NCBI GenBank assembly: GCA_035913415.1
Contig: JAMIIV010000159.1
Location: 62,001-126,000, forward strand
Length of the DNA: 64,000 nt
Direction: 5' to 3'
From: UBA5070 sp035913415
GTDB taxonomy: Bacteria; Fibrobacterota; Fibrobacteria; UBA5070
This document shows positions 56,951 through 64,000 of this stretch, piece after piece; within the stretch, counting starts at the first letter, position 1, and every line of letters begins with the position of its first letter. A program made the position numbers and the translations under genes. A model generated the notes under the pieces. It had not been told where the DNA came from. It saw only the letters and a program-made list of their open reading frames with translations, and searched no databases.

Positions 56951-57263
56951 GGAAGTGGGCTCCCTCGTGGATGACGAGTTCGCGGGTCCGAAGGTCGCCG
57001 ATCAGCACGGACTTGGGTTCGAGGGTGGCTTTGTCGGTGACGGAGACGTTCCCCGTCATCTTGCCGGCGATGTGGACCGCGGCCGCGTGGATCTCTCCTT
57101 CGACGACTCCCTGGGCGTGGATGGAAACGGTCCCGGTGGAGCGGATGATCCCCTTGATCGTGCCTTCGATGCGCAGGTCGTTTTCTACGAGGATTTCGCC
57201 TGTGATGACGGATCCCGCGTTGAGGAAGGCGAAGCCCTTGCCGGTGGAATTCTTGTCGGACAT
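56907..57263 (-). CDS. Bactofilin (118 aa)
   Basis: A polymer-forming cytoskeletal protein. The core is a right-handed beta helix of short repeats (NAGSVITGEILVENDLRIEG, GTIKGIIRSTGTVSI, AQGVVEGEI, GKMTGNVSVTDKA). Short unstructured tails fit the family. Bactofilins scaffold peptidoglycan enzymes and, in some bacteria, ParABS components. Here it starts 2 bp after a LytM-like gene and lies in one operon with parAB. Confidence 0.92.
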   Translation of the reverse strand: MSDKNSTGKGFAFLNAGSVITGEILVENDLRIEGTIKGIIRSTGTVSIHAQGVVEGEIHAAAVHIAGKMTGNVSVTDKATLEPKSVLIGDLRTRELVIHEGAHFHGACDMQPGARTKA

Positions 57264-57265
57264 GG

Positions 57266-58087
57266 TTACCGCATCATAGCAAAGAGAGGGTCGATGGCAA
57301 GCCCGTTCACGATCACCTGGATCGAGAGACGGACCGGATCCACACCGGAACCGGGTCCGGTGCGGCCGATGGGGGATCCCTTGTGGACGAAGTCGCCAGC
57401 CTGCACGTCCAATTCCCCGAGTTTGCCGAGGCGGATCCGGTAGCCCTCCGGAGTCGCGATTTCGGCCACCAGACCCAGAAGTGGATCCCACTGGGCGGAG
57501 ACGATCAGGCCATCGGCCGGGGCGCGGACGGGGATGTCGGGCTCCACAAGCACCGATTGGGTCGAGAGACTGTCGTAGCCCAGAGCGGCTTCGGCGCCCA
57601 GAGCCCAAGTCTCGACGGGGGATCGGAGCAACAGGGGTTGGATGGGCCGCGACAACGTGGCGCGGTGCTCGCTGGAGCGCTCGATCCAGGTCAGGAAGGA
57701 TTGCACCACGCGAGCTCGCGCACGGTCGTCGTACAATCCTTCCACGGCCTGCGTGGTGGGATTGGTGCGCGCGGAGTCGTCGAGGAAGGCTTGGGTCAAG
57801 GCCAGCACCCGCTTCTGCTGTTCTTCCATCATGCGCAACTCGTCTTCCAATTGGGCGGTGCGCTTGAGGTCGGCGAGCAATTTCTGGTTCTCGGCGGCCA
57901 GGGCATCGGCGGTCTGCAGGCGCACGGAAATGGCGCCCAACCAGGTGACCGCGAATCCCGCGAGGATCACCAGCAGCATGGAGATCACCATAAGGAAGCG
58001 GAACAACCGCAGGGGGACGCGCAACGACCAGGATTCCGCGGTGCGTTCCCGGAGGATCAGGATCGAGATGCGCTCTCCGGATTTCAT
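57266..58087 (-). CDS. Membrane-anchored LytM-like protein, probably non-catalytic (273 aa)
   Basis: One membrane helix (FLMVISMLLVILAGFAVTWL, about 30-50), a coiled coil (about 55-105), and a C-terminal M23/LytM-type beta domain (VRAPADGLIVSAQWDP, LGELDVQAGDFVHKGSPIG). The zinc-ligand HxH of active M23 peptidases is replaced (VRLSIQV), and the usual first His is absent, so it should not cut peptidoglycan. Such proteins activate amidases or bind bactofilin. The pairing with a bactofilin gene is common in bacteria. Confidence 0.8.
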   Translation of the reverse strand: MKSGERISILILRERTAESWSLRVPLRLFRFLMVISMLLVILAGFAVTWLGAISVRLQTADALAAENQKLLADLKRTAQLEDELRMMEEQQKRVLALTQAFLDDSARTNPTTQAVEGLYDDRARARVVQSFLTWIERSSEHRATLSRPIQPLLLRSPVETWALGAEAALGYDSLSTQSVLVEPDIPVRAPADGLIVSAQWDPLLGLVAEIATPEGYRIRLGKLGELDVQAGDFVHKGSPIGRTGPGSGVDPVRLSIQVIVNGLAIDPLFAMMR

Positions 58088-58106
58088 CCTTGGCTCCGGG
58101 TCTCGT

Positions 58107-59003
58107 TCACACCAGCCCGAGCACGATGTCGGCGATGCGGTTGAGGTCGGCGTCGGACAGGAATTGGATACGCATCTGGCCCTTGCCGTCCTTGGAACGG
58201 TCCAGTTGCACGCGCGTGCCCAGGCGTTCCTCGAGGCTGCGCAGGAACGCCGCCGTGTTGGGGTCGTCCGCCGGGCTGGCGGGTTTGGTGGCAGGCTTCT
58301 TCTTTTCCGGCGCCGCCGCTCCGGACTCCTGCTCGAGGGCGCGGACCGACCAGTGGTTGGCCAAGGCTTGCCGCCCCAGATGCAACTGGCGGTCTTCGGT
58401 CAGGGGAGCCAACACCCGCGCGTGTCCGGCCGAAAGTTCGCCGGTGACCACACGTTCCCGAATCTCCTCGTGGAGCTTCAGCAGCCGGAGGCTGTTGGTG
58501 ATCGTCGGTCGACTGCGCCCCAGGCGTTCCGACAACTGCTCGTGGGTGTAGCCGCACGAAAGGATCAGCTCCTGGTAGGCTTCGGCCTCTTCGATGGGAT
58601 TGAGCTGGACCCGGATGATGTTCTCGATCAGTGCGTCTTCCCGCATCTCGCGGTCGGTGACTTGATCGCGGATCAAGGCGGGGATGGTGTCCTTTCCCGC
58701 CAATTGGCTGGCACGGAAACGACGTTCCCCCGCGACGATCTGGTAGGCGTCGCCTTGGCGACGGACCAGGATCGGTTGCAGGATTCCCTTCTCGCGGATG
58801 GAGGCCGCGAGTTCCTCGAGTTCCTCGGCGGCGAAGACCTTGCGCGGCTGGAACGGATTGGGAGTCAGTTTGTCGAGAGGGAGGATTTCGACGGTGCTTC
58901 CGTCGGGAGCAGCCACTCCCGCCACAGGGTCGCGGCTGTGCGCGAGGGACTTTTCCTGGAAGATGGCGCCGAGACCTTTGCCCAGTCCGCGATGCTTGTT
59001 CAC
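58107..59003 (-). CDS. parB: Chromosome-partitioning protein ParB (298 aa)
   Basis: Opens with GLGKGLGAIF, followed by the CTPase domain with NPFQPRKVF and GERRFRAS. A helix-turn-helix (THEQLSERLGRSRPTITNSL) binds parS, and a C-terminal dimerisation domain follows. It loads on parS and spreads as a CTP clamp. The start overlaps the parA stop by 4 bp. Confidence 0.96.
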   Translation of the reverse strand: MNKHRGLGKGLGAIFQEKSLAHSRDPVAGVAAPDGSTVEILPLDKLTPNPFQPRKVFAAEELEELAASIREKGILQPILVRRQGDAYQIVAGERRFRASQLAGKDTIPALIRDQVTDREMREDALIENIIRVQLNPIEEAEAYQELILSCGYTHEQLSERLGRSRPTITNSLRLLKLHEEIRERVVTGELSAGHARVLAPLTEDRQLHLGRQALANHWSVRALEQESGAAAPEKKKPATKPASPADDPNTAAFLRSLEERLGTRVQLDRSKDGKGQMRIQFLSDADLNRIADIVLGLV

Positions 59004-59779
59004 GCCGCGCCTCCCATCACTTCCTGAGCCAGCCGCATGTACGAGGTGGCGCCAGGAGTTGCGATGTCGTAGAGCAGGATCGGTTTGCCGAAGGACGGGG
59101 CCTCGGCAAGTTTGATCGTGCGCGGAATGATGGTCTGGAACACGCGTTCGTTGAACGAGGTCCGCACTTCATCGACCACTTGCTTGGAGAGCACGGTGGA
59201 CGACTGGTGCATGGTCAGCAGAGCGCCTTCGATGCGCAGGCCCGGATTGAGGGAGCGCTGGGTGAGACGGATCGTGTTGATGAGTTCGGCCAGACCCTGC
59301 AAGGCGTAGTACTCGCACTGGATGGGAATCAACACCGCGGTCGCCGCGACCAGGACGTTCAGCGTCAGGAGGCCGAGGGACGGGGGGGTGTCGATGATGA
59401 TGTAGTCGTAGCGCTGTTCGATCTGCTGGAGGAATCCGCGCAGGCGGGTCTCACGAGCGATCGCGCTGACGAGTTCGATCTCGGCACCGGCCAGATGGTG
59501 CGTGGCGGGCAGAAGATCGAGGAAAGGAAGCTGGGTCTTGTGGAGGTATCCGGCGGCCTTCTCCGGAGTCCAAAGGTCTTCTTCACACAGCACGTCGTAG
59601 AGGGTGGGATCCTCTTCACCGAGGGTGACACCAACTCCCTGGGTTGCGTTGGCCTGCGGATCGGCGTCGACAAGCAGCGTGCGCTTCTCGGCCATGGAGA
59701 TGGCCGCCGACAAGTTGACGGCGGTGGTGGTCTTGCCGACTCCGCCCTTCTGATTGCAAACCGCGATGATTCTGGTCAT
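59000..59779 (-). CDS. parA: Chromosome-partitioning ATPase ParA (259 aa)
   Basis: Deviant Walker A KGGVGKTT at residues 11-18, switch regions DADPQANAT and DTPPSLG, and the C-terminal LAEAPSFGKPI. Soj-type, without the extra N-terminal domain of plasmid ParA. Start at 59779, 2 bp after rsmG. Confidence 0.96.
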   Translation of the reverse strand: MTRIIAVCNQKGGVGKTTTAVNLSAAISMAEKRTLLVDADPQANATQGVGVTLGEEDPTLYDVLCEEDLWTPEKAAGYLHKTQLPFLDLLPATHHLAGAEIELVSAIARETRLRGFLQQIEQRYDYIIIDTPPSLGLLTLNVLVAATAVLIPIQCEYYALQGLAELINTIRLTQRSLNPGLRIEGALLTMHQSSTVLSKQVVDEVRTSFNERVFQTIIPRTIKLAEAPSFGKPILLYDIATPGATSYMRLAQEVMGGAA

Positions 59780-59781
59780 GG

Positions 59782-60396
59782 TCACTGCCCGTGGATGGGG
59801 GTCTGGGCGAAGACGAGATGCCGGCCGGCCGGATCGCCGGCAAGGCGATACGGAATGGACGACAGGGAGTCGTACCCGTCGATCGAGGTGGGAGAGAAGT
59901 TCGTCTTGAGGGTTGCGAAATGCCCCCCAGGACGGAGAAAGGGGAGGGCGCGCGCCGCATCTTCTTCTGTCGAACCCAAGGCCCGGCAGCTCACCACATC
60001 CATGCGACCCTTGAGGTTGGGCCATTCTTGCAGTGCCTCGATCGGGGACGCCATGATCTGGACGTCGAGCTCGAGCTCCCGGAGGATGCGCGAGAGGAAT
60101 CGGGCGCGATTGCCGCGAGGCTCCACGCCGAAGAATCGGGTTTCGGGAAGAGCGATGGCCAGGGGGATGAGAGGAAAGCCGGCGCCGCAACCCATGTCGA
60201 GCCACTGCTGCGGGCGGTCTTCCAGGGGAAGTTTCAGCATCTGCAAAGAGTCTTCGGAATGGCGGGTTCGCAGAAACGGGAGATCTCCCGCGCTGACCAG
60301 GTTCTGTTTTCGTGACTCTTGCTTCAACAGCTTCTCGAAACGCGTGAGCGTTTCGAGCTGTTTGGCGGTGAGATCCGAGGGAAGGGGAGAGGTCAT
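59782..60396 (-). CDS. rsmG: 16S rRNA (guanine-N7) methyltransferase RsmG (204 aa)
   Basis: An SAM-dependent enzyme for m7G527. SAM loop LDMGCGAGFPLIPLAI, conserved RARFLSRI and VVSCRALG. Start at 60396 (MTSPLPSDL); an upstream ATG at 60426 would add 10 residues. mnmG, its frequent neighbour, is not upstream; instead there is the parS region. Confidence 0.93.
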   Translation of the reverse strand: MTSPLPSDLTAKQLETLTRFEKLLKQESRKQNLVSAGDLPFLRTRHSEDSLQMLKLPLEDRPQQWLDMGCGAGFPLIPLAIALPETRFFGVEPRGNRARFLSRILRELELDVQIMASPIEALQEWPNLKGRMDVVSCRALGSTEEDAARALPFLRPGGHFATLKTNFSPTSIDGYDSLSSIPYRLAGDPAGRHLVFAQTPIHGQ

Positions 60397-60663
60397 GCTG
60401 ACACTGGTTCCAGGGTTTCGATCCATCGCTTTGCCGGTCTGGACGCTGGCCGAGAGGCGTAGCGCTCCGGTCCCGGACGGTCGGTGCAAGGTAAGTAGGA
60501 CGCGAGGGAGATCCCACCACCTGCCTTGGAGGAGGGTGGGGCGGATTTCTTTTGCAATCCGCGATCTGTCGGGGCTTCGTATGCCATGAAACAATGCCTG
60601 TAGTGTTTTGCCTGGATTCTGCGTGGATCGGACTTTTCTGCGATTTTCTTCTCTCCTGGACGT

Positions 60664-60679
60664 TGTTTCACGTGAAACA
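60664..60679. other. parS: parS site 1 (perfect)
   Basis: TGTTTCACGTGAAACA, the 16-bp ParB binding palindrome, without mismatch, 268 bp upstream of rsmG. Confidence 0.95.
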
Positions 60680-60921
60680 CGGGCGCGTTGAGTCTCTGGT
60701 GAGGGGCGTCGAATGATCTGGTTGGGGGGAGGGTCGCGGCGATTCATGGCGTATGGTTGGTGCAGATGAGGGTGGACGAAGGGGACGTGAGAGCTGGCGC
60801 CAGAGGGCAAGATCGGCACCGCCGAAGGGGGCTCGATGTTGCGGGAGCGCTGGATCGCTGAGAGAGTGAGAAAATCCCTCGGAGCGACCAAAATCCACCG
60901 CTCGTCCTGAGGAGCGAAGCG

Positions 60922-60954
60922 CCCTTCGACAGGCTCAGGAGAGTTCTCGAAGGG
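60922..60954. repeat. REP-like palindromic element
   Basis: Arms CCCTTCGA (60922-60929) and TCGAAGGG (60947-60954) are perfect, with the REP core CAGGCTCAGG between. Related elements: 34388-34406, 61492-61520 (CTCAGG/CCTGAG arms) and 61615-61632. Confidence 0.7.
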
Positions 60955-61179
60955 CGGGCGGTGGATTCGCGGGCACAGCATATGGTGTACAGCGTGGCGC
61001 CGCTGCCCTCCCCCTTCGAGACGGCCCAAAGGGCCACCACAGGGTGAGCGGGGGAGGGGCGCCGTTCCTCAGGACGAGCGGCTTACTGGTGTATCGGTTT
61101 ATTATCAGGCTCTGAGGGCTTCGTTTGGCTGCCATCGGCAGAGTTCGCTTCTCGCGCCTGGTCTCAGAAGCGGCGGGAG

Positions 61180-61195
61180 TGTTTCACGTGGAACA
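61180..61195. other. parS: parS site 2 (one mismatch)
   Basis: TGTTTCACGTGGAACA differs at one position from the perfect palindrome, a variant tolerated by ParB. It lies at the end of a duplicated block. Confidence 0.85.
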
Positions 61196-61491
61196 TCGCC
61201 GAGCTTTGTTGAGAGGGGCTTTTGCGGATCGAAAGCTCTCTGCCACGAGACTCCTGGTGCCTGTTGGATCGCGCCGAGGACTATGAGGACTGGGTGCCGC
61301 AATCTTGGTCGGGAGCGAATTGGGGTGGGGCGCCATGCGTTGGTGGTGGGGGAGGCGGCTCACAGGTCTTGTCGGGCTGGAGTGCCTGGCGACAAAGTGC
61401 TTGCGCGAAAGAGGGTTTGGTGGCCCGAGGATGCTTTGGTCGCGGAGGAGGTGTTTACGGATTCCGGAATTCGCCCACGAAACCGCTCGTC

Positions 61492-61520
61492 TCTTCGACA
61501 AGCTCAGGACTTGCCTGAGG
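61492..61520. repeat. REP-like element with CTCAGG/CCTGAG hairpin
   Basis: TCTTCGACAAGCTCAGG is followed by ACTTG and CCTGAG. Arms CTCAGG 61503-61508 and CCTGAG 61514-61519. Confidence 0.55.
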
Positions 61521-61614
61521 CGCGAGTCTCTGCCTCGTGTCTCGAAGGGCGGGCGGTGGATTCGCGAACACACGATGTCGTGCGCACGATAACCACCGAA
61601 ACGCCGCGGCCCTC

Positions 61615-61632
61615 CCCTTCGACAGGCTCAGG
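61615..61632. repeat. REP-like core
   Basis: CCCTTCGACAGGCTCAGG, identical to the cores at 34388 and 60922. Confidence 0.6.
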
Positions 61633-61779
61633 ACAGAACTCAGGGTGAGCGGGGGCGCCCTTCCTCATGACGAGCAGGATTCTGGTGCATCGGCTCGTTC
61701 TCACCCGAGGAGGCGTCGACCGGCTTTGCTTGGCAGTCGCTCGTACTTCCTTGGAAGTTGCGTTGTAGACGAGCGGAGA

Positions 61780-61795
61780 CGTTTCACGTGGAACA
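61780..61795. other. parS: parS-like site 3 (two mismatches)
   Basis: CGTTTCACGTGGAACA retains the central TTCACGTGGAA and lies at the same place in the second copy of the duplicated block as site 2 in the first. Confidence 0.7.
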
Positions 61796-62215
61796 TCCGT
61801 GCGGGTTGCAAAGCTGAGCGAGGGGATGTGGTGGATGCAACGCCCCCGATCTCGTTGCTTGAGGTTGGCCTTCCATTTGCCGCGATCGCGCGTGTCTCTG
61901 GCGGAGTCGAGGCCGTGAGGCTTGGCGAGTCGGGGCGGATGGCGCAACGGGGGCTCGGCGAACTCGCGATTCGGCGACGAGATCGATGGTGCTCTGGGGA
62001 TGGGGTGTCGCCGGGGCAGGCTGATCGGTGGGGGCATTCGACAGCGGAGCGGGGGGTACGGCGATGCCGTAGTGGGTTCGACCACCGGGGTTGTAGGTCG
62101 ACCCGATCTGAAGCTGCCACCCTTTGCGTCAGGACAACGCCATTCCTCAGGGATGCTGTGGTCCGGTCCAAGGGGTCTGCAGCCGGTTGGTGCGTCCCGA
62201 GGAATTTCCCCGGGT

Positions 62216-63040
62216 TTAGGCCGGTGCGGGGCTACGTGCCTTCAGCCTCTGGTGCCACAGACCGAAATGGTCGGATGGGGTCTGGGCCAGCAAGGGGAGA
62301 AACTCTTGGTCGAGCAGTGCATCCCACTCGAGCACCACATGGGAATCCCATTCCTTCAATTCCAGGATGTAGTGGTCGGACCCAGGGTGGAGGACTCCCG
62401 TCCATACTCGGGAGGGGTTTCCCTCTGTCCACCACTCGGGCAAACGAGATACCAGGGTGGGGTGCCCCATCCAATGGCCTGGACGAGAGACCCCGGGAGG
62501 ACGCTGGTCGGCGAGAAACGCGATCAGACCTCCGGTCGCGAGTTGGCGACGTCCCAATCGCAACGACTGGTGGTCGTAGCTCATCCGAAGGCCGATTCCT
62601 TCGCGGAGCCAATCGAGCAGGCGGCGCCCCCATGGATGGGAGGGAGCGCGGGCAACACATAGGGCCCCGGGACGGAGCTGGGTCAGAATCCCGGCGAGCC
62701 ATTCCCATTGCCCGTGGTGCATGGAGAGGAACAGGATCGGACCCGGTTGGCGCCAATTGTCCAGAGCCTCCGTCTGAAGGGGCTGGAGATTCAGGCGATT
62801 CCAGCCGTGACTCAGTAGGCGAAGAATTTCTCGCAGGGCGTTGAAGGTGAGATCGTGTTCCAAGGTGGGAGGGGCTGGGATTCCGAGGGCAGCCAGTTGT
62901 TCACGAGGTAGACCGTTGCGTGGGAGGAGTCGTAGAGCGAGAGTGTTGGCCAGCGGAAGCAAGGATTCGAGGATGCGGTCGCGTCGGCGCCGGTGGTAGG
63001 GGAGGGCCACCCGTAGGTTGTGCAATGGCTGGACGGTCAT
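62216..63040 (-). CDS. LpxL/HtrB-type lipid A acyltransferase-family protein (about 274 aa)
   Basis: Contains the catalytic H-x4-E motif in MHHGQWEWL, then RAPSHPWG (a variant of the R-x-x-N/S-P segment), a Gly-rich LIAFLADQRPPG, and a C-terminal strand region. The family adds secondary acyl chains to lipid A in the inner membrane. No clear N-terminal membrane anchor is seen. The start at 63040 overlaps the stop of the upstream phosphatase gene (ATGA), which supports it over the ATG two codons earlier. Confidence 0.82.
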   Translation of the reverse strand: MTVQPLHNLRVALPYHRRRRDRILESLLPLANTLALRLLPRNGLPREQLAALGIPAPPTLEHDLTFNALREILRLLSHGWNRLNLQPLQTEALDNWRQPGPILFLSMHHGQWEWLAGILTQLRPGALCVARAPSHPWGRRLLDWLREGIGLRMSYDHQSLRLGRRQLATGGLIAFLADQRPPGVSRPGHWMGHPTLVSRLPEWWTEGNPSRVWTGVLHPGSDHYILELKEWDSHVVLEWDALLDQEFLPLLAQTPSDHFGLWHQRLKARSPAPA

Positions 63041-63522
63041 GGACATGGCGTACAGGCACGAGCAGACAAGAACAGGCGCAGGTTCCAGGTCGAGTCGGTG
63101 CGCGACAAATCTACCCAGGCAGATTTGGGCCACTCGCCGGGCAACGAACAGCCCAGATGGCTCAGGAGATTGGACAGCAGCGGATCATGCCCCACGAACA
63201 ACGGGGAACCGATCGACGCTTCTTCCAGCAAGCGAGCCAGGAATTCCGATGGAAGGAGGGCATCATGGGACAACGCGTCCATCTGTCGAAGGGGACAGTC
63301 CAGGATCGATCCGAGGATCTCTCCCGTCTGCTGACTCCGGCTACGAGGCGACACGCAGATGCGGTCGGGTCGGAAGTCCAGGGCAAGCATCGCTAGGCCG
63401 ATCTGCCGGGTTTCGTTTCGCCCTGTTTCCGTCAGGGGACGGAGATCATCGGCGAGGAGCGAGTCGACCCGAGCGGCGCCCGCATGACCGTGCCGGACCA
63501 ACGACAGGCGGGTGGATATCAC
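63037..63522 (-). CDS. SixA-like histidine phosphatase (161 aa)
   Basis: A small histidine-phosphatase fold with catalytic RHG in SLVRHGHA at the N terminus and the second His in VGHDPLLS; the arginine lies in SPRSRSQQT. SixA-type enzymes remove phosphate from protein histidines. The start is a GTG at 63522 overlapping the preceding TGA (GTGA). No ATG exists before the RHG motif without running far into the upstream gene. Confidence 0.85.
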   Translation of the reverse strand: MISTRLSLVRHGHAGAARVDSLLADDLRPLTETGRNETRQIGLAMLALDFRPDRICVSPRSRSQQTGEILGSILDCPLRQMDALSHDALLPSEFLARLLEEASIGSPLFVGHDPLLSNLLSHLGCSLPGEWPKSAWVDLSRTDSTWNLRLFLSARACTPCP

Positions 63523-64000
63523 TCGGCGATCAGAAGCGGACCGCCGACTTTCTGCTTGCCGTCCTTGAGGGTCCAACGATAGACGCCGGGGCGCAACTGG
63601 GAAGGAGCTGGGATGGACCAGCGGAAATACCCGCCGGACTGTCGATCCGCTTTGAGCTGAAGCACCAGGGAGCCATCGGCCGCGTGTAGGTAAAAATCGG
63701 ATCCCGCAGTTGCGCCATCGACGACGAGTTCCCTGTGAGACCTTGTACGAAGAGGGTTTGGCCAAACACGTGCCTTGCTGGTTTCCAGTTGGGAGGGCAG
63801 GGGGCGGAAAGGCGATGACCACAGGCCAAGACCTGCATCGGTGGAAACCAAGGCGGTTCCCGTAGTCGGGTCCACCGACAAGGAGAGAACGTTGTTCGAG
63901 GGAAGGCCGTCGGCGGTGGTCACTTCGCGGACCAAACGGAAGACCCAGGAGGAGTCGGCGAACTGGACAGAGAAGATGTCGATACCCTCGGAACCCGCGA
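63519..64000 (-). CDS. 3' end of a propeller-type surface protein (partial)
   Basis: The frame is open to the right edge; the start lies outside. The visible ~160 residues contain a two-component-regulator-propeller-type blade (GLPSNNVLSLSVDPTTGTAL). A C-terminal beta domain follows (VWPNPLRTRSHRELVVDG, LRPGVYRWTLKDGKQ) that looks like a sorting or FlgD-like tail. Probably secreted. Its stop overlaps the GTG start of the SixA-like gene. Confidence 0.75.
   Translation of the reverse strand, partial: AGSEGIDIFSVQFADSSWVFRLVREVTTADGLPSNNVLSLSVDPTTGTALVSTDAGLGLWSSPFRPLPSQLETSKARVWPNPLRTRSHRELVVDGATAGSDFYLHAADGSLVLQLKADRQSGGYFRWSIPAPSQLRPGVYRWTLKDGKQKVGGPLLIAE

Larger units (their letters stand above)
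60397..62215. other. Gene-poor region carrying parS sites and REP elements
   Basis: I find no convincing gene in these ~1.8 kb. The region holds three parS-type sites, at least three REP-like elements, and a diverged ~250-bp block present twice (about 60947-61195 and 61541-61795), each ending in a parS variant. It probably serves as the centromere and includes the promoter of the rsmG-atp operon. Confidence 0.65.

Noticed and set aside
61537..62844. Long plus-strand open frame (435 codons)
   Set aside because: It runs antisense through the acyltransferase gene and across a parS site and REP elements, has no recognisable protein features, and looks like a high-GC shadow frame.

Overview
The window looks like chromosomal DNA, close to the replication origin, of a high-GC member of the Fibrobacterota or a close relative. 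The best taxonomic hint is a TIGR02147-family regulator translationally coupled to a lipoprotein with a surface-type domain layout, an arrangement typical of Fibrobacter. Several secreted proteins end in short sorting-like beta domains, and there is an expansin, which fits a plant-polysaccharide lifestyle. Phylum assignment is inference; no rRNA or tRNA gene was seen.

Layout. 1-8.7 kb: end of a GNAT acetyltransferase, two secreted proteins of unknown function, a tandem pair of HDOD-GAF signalling proteins and an HExxH lipoprotein, all but the first on the minus strand. 8.7-23 kb: an array of three small lipoprotein genes with near-identical ends and unrelated low-GC centres. It lies directly behind an 11.2 kb gene for a 3718-residue secreted lipase/adhesin-like protein, whose last codons are themselves part of the array repeat. 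A LolA-like protein precedes that gene. 23-34 kb: expansin lipoprotein, a ClpB lacking the N domain, two consecutive SF1 helicases, a BNR beta-propeller protein, and the lipoprotein/TIGR02147 pair. 34.6-37.8 kb: a DUF4143 AAA ATPase facing a tripartite HipBST toxin-antitoxin operon with clear palindromes. 37.8-41.4 kb: ABC-F ATPase Uup, beta-carbonic anhydrase, lipoyl synthase. 41.5-49.5 kb: a signalling operon (seven-PAS histidine kinase, two CheY-like proteins, a REC-GAF-kinase-REC hybrid) ending in a PLP aminotransferase.

49.5-60.7 kb is origin-type territory. A cluster of DnaA boxes (candidate oriC) and a strong terminator are followed by one uninterrupted minus-strand run: rsmG, parA, parB, LytM-like membrane protein, bactofilin, atpZ, atpI, atpB, atpE, atpF, atpH, atpA, atpG, atpD, atpC. 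Upstream lies about 1.8 kb without genes that carries one perfect and two variant parS sites. Chromosome segregation, a polymer-forming cytoskeletal protein and the complete F-type ATP synthase therefore appear to be transcribed together. The window closes with a lipid A-type acyltransferase, a SixA-like phosphatase and the 3' end of a propeller-type surface protein, with overlapping start and stop codons.

Two patterns are not explained by gene content. First, a 13-bp palindrome, GACGGAWTCCGTC, occurs seven times perfectly and at least eleven more times with one mismatch, almost always inside genes and in different reading frames. This looks like a genome-wide protein-binding or uptake signal. 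Second, the lipoprotein array between 9.1 and 11.4 kb alternates ~505-bp repeats with ~200-bp unrelated cores, which looks like a recombining antigen-type or immunity-type cassette locus.
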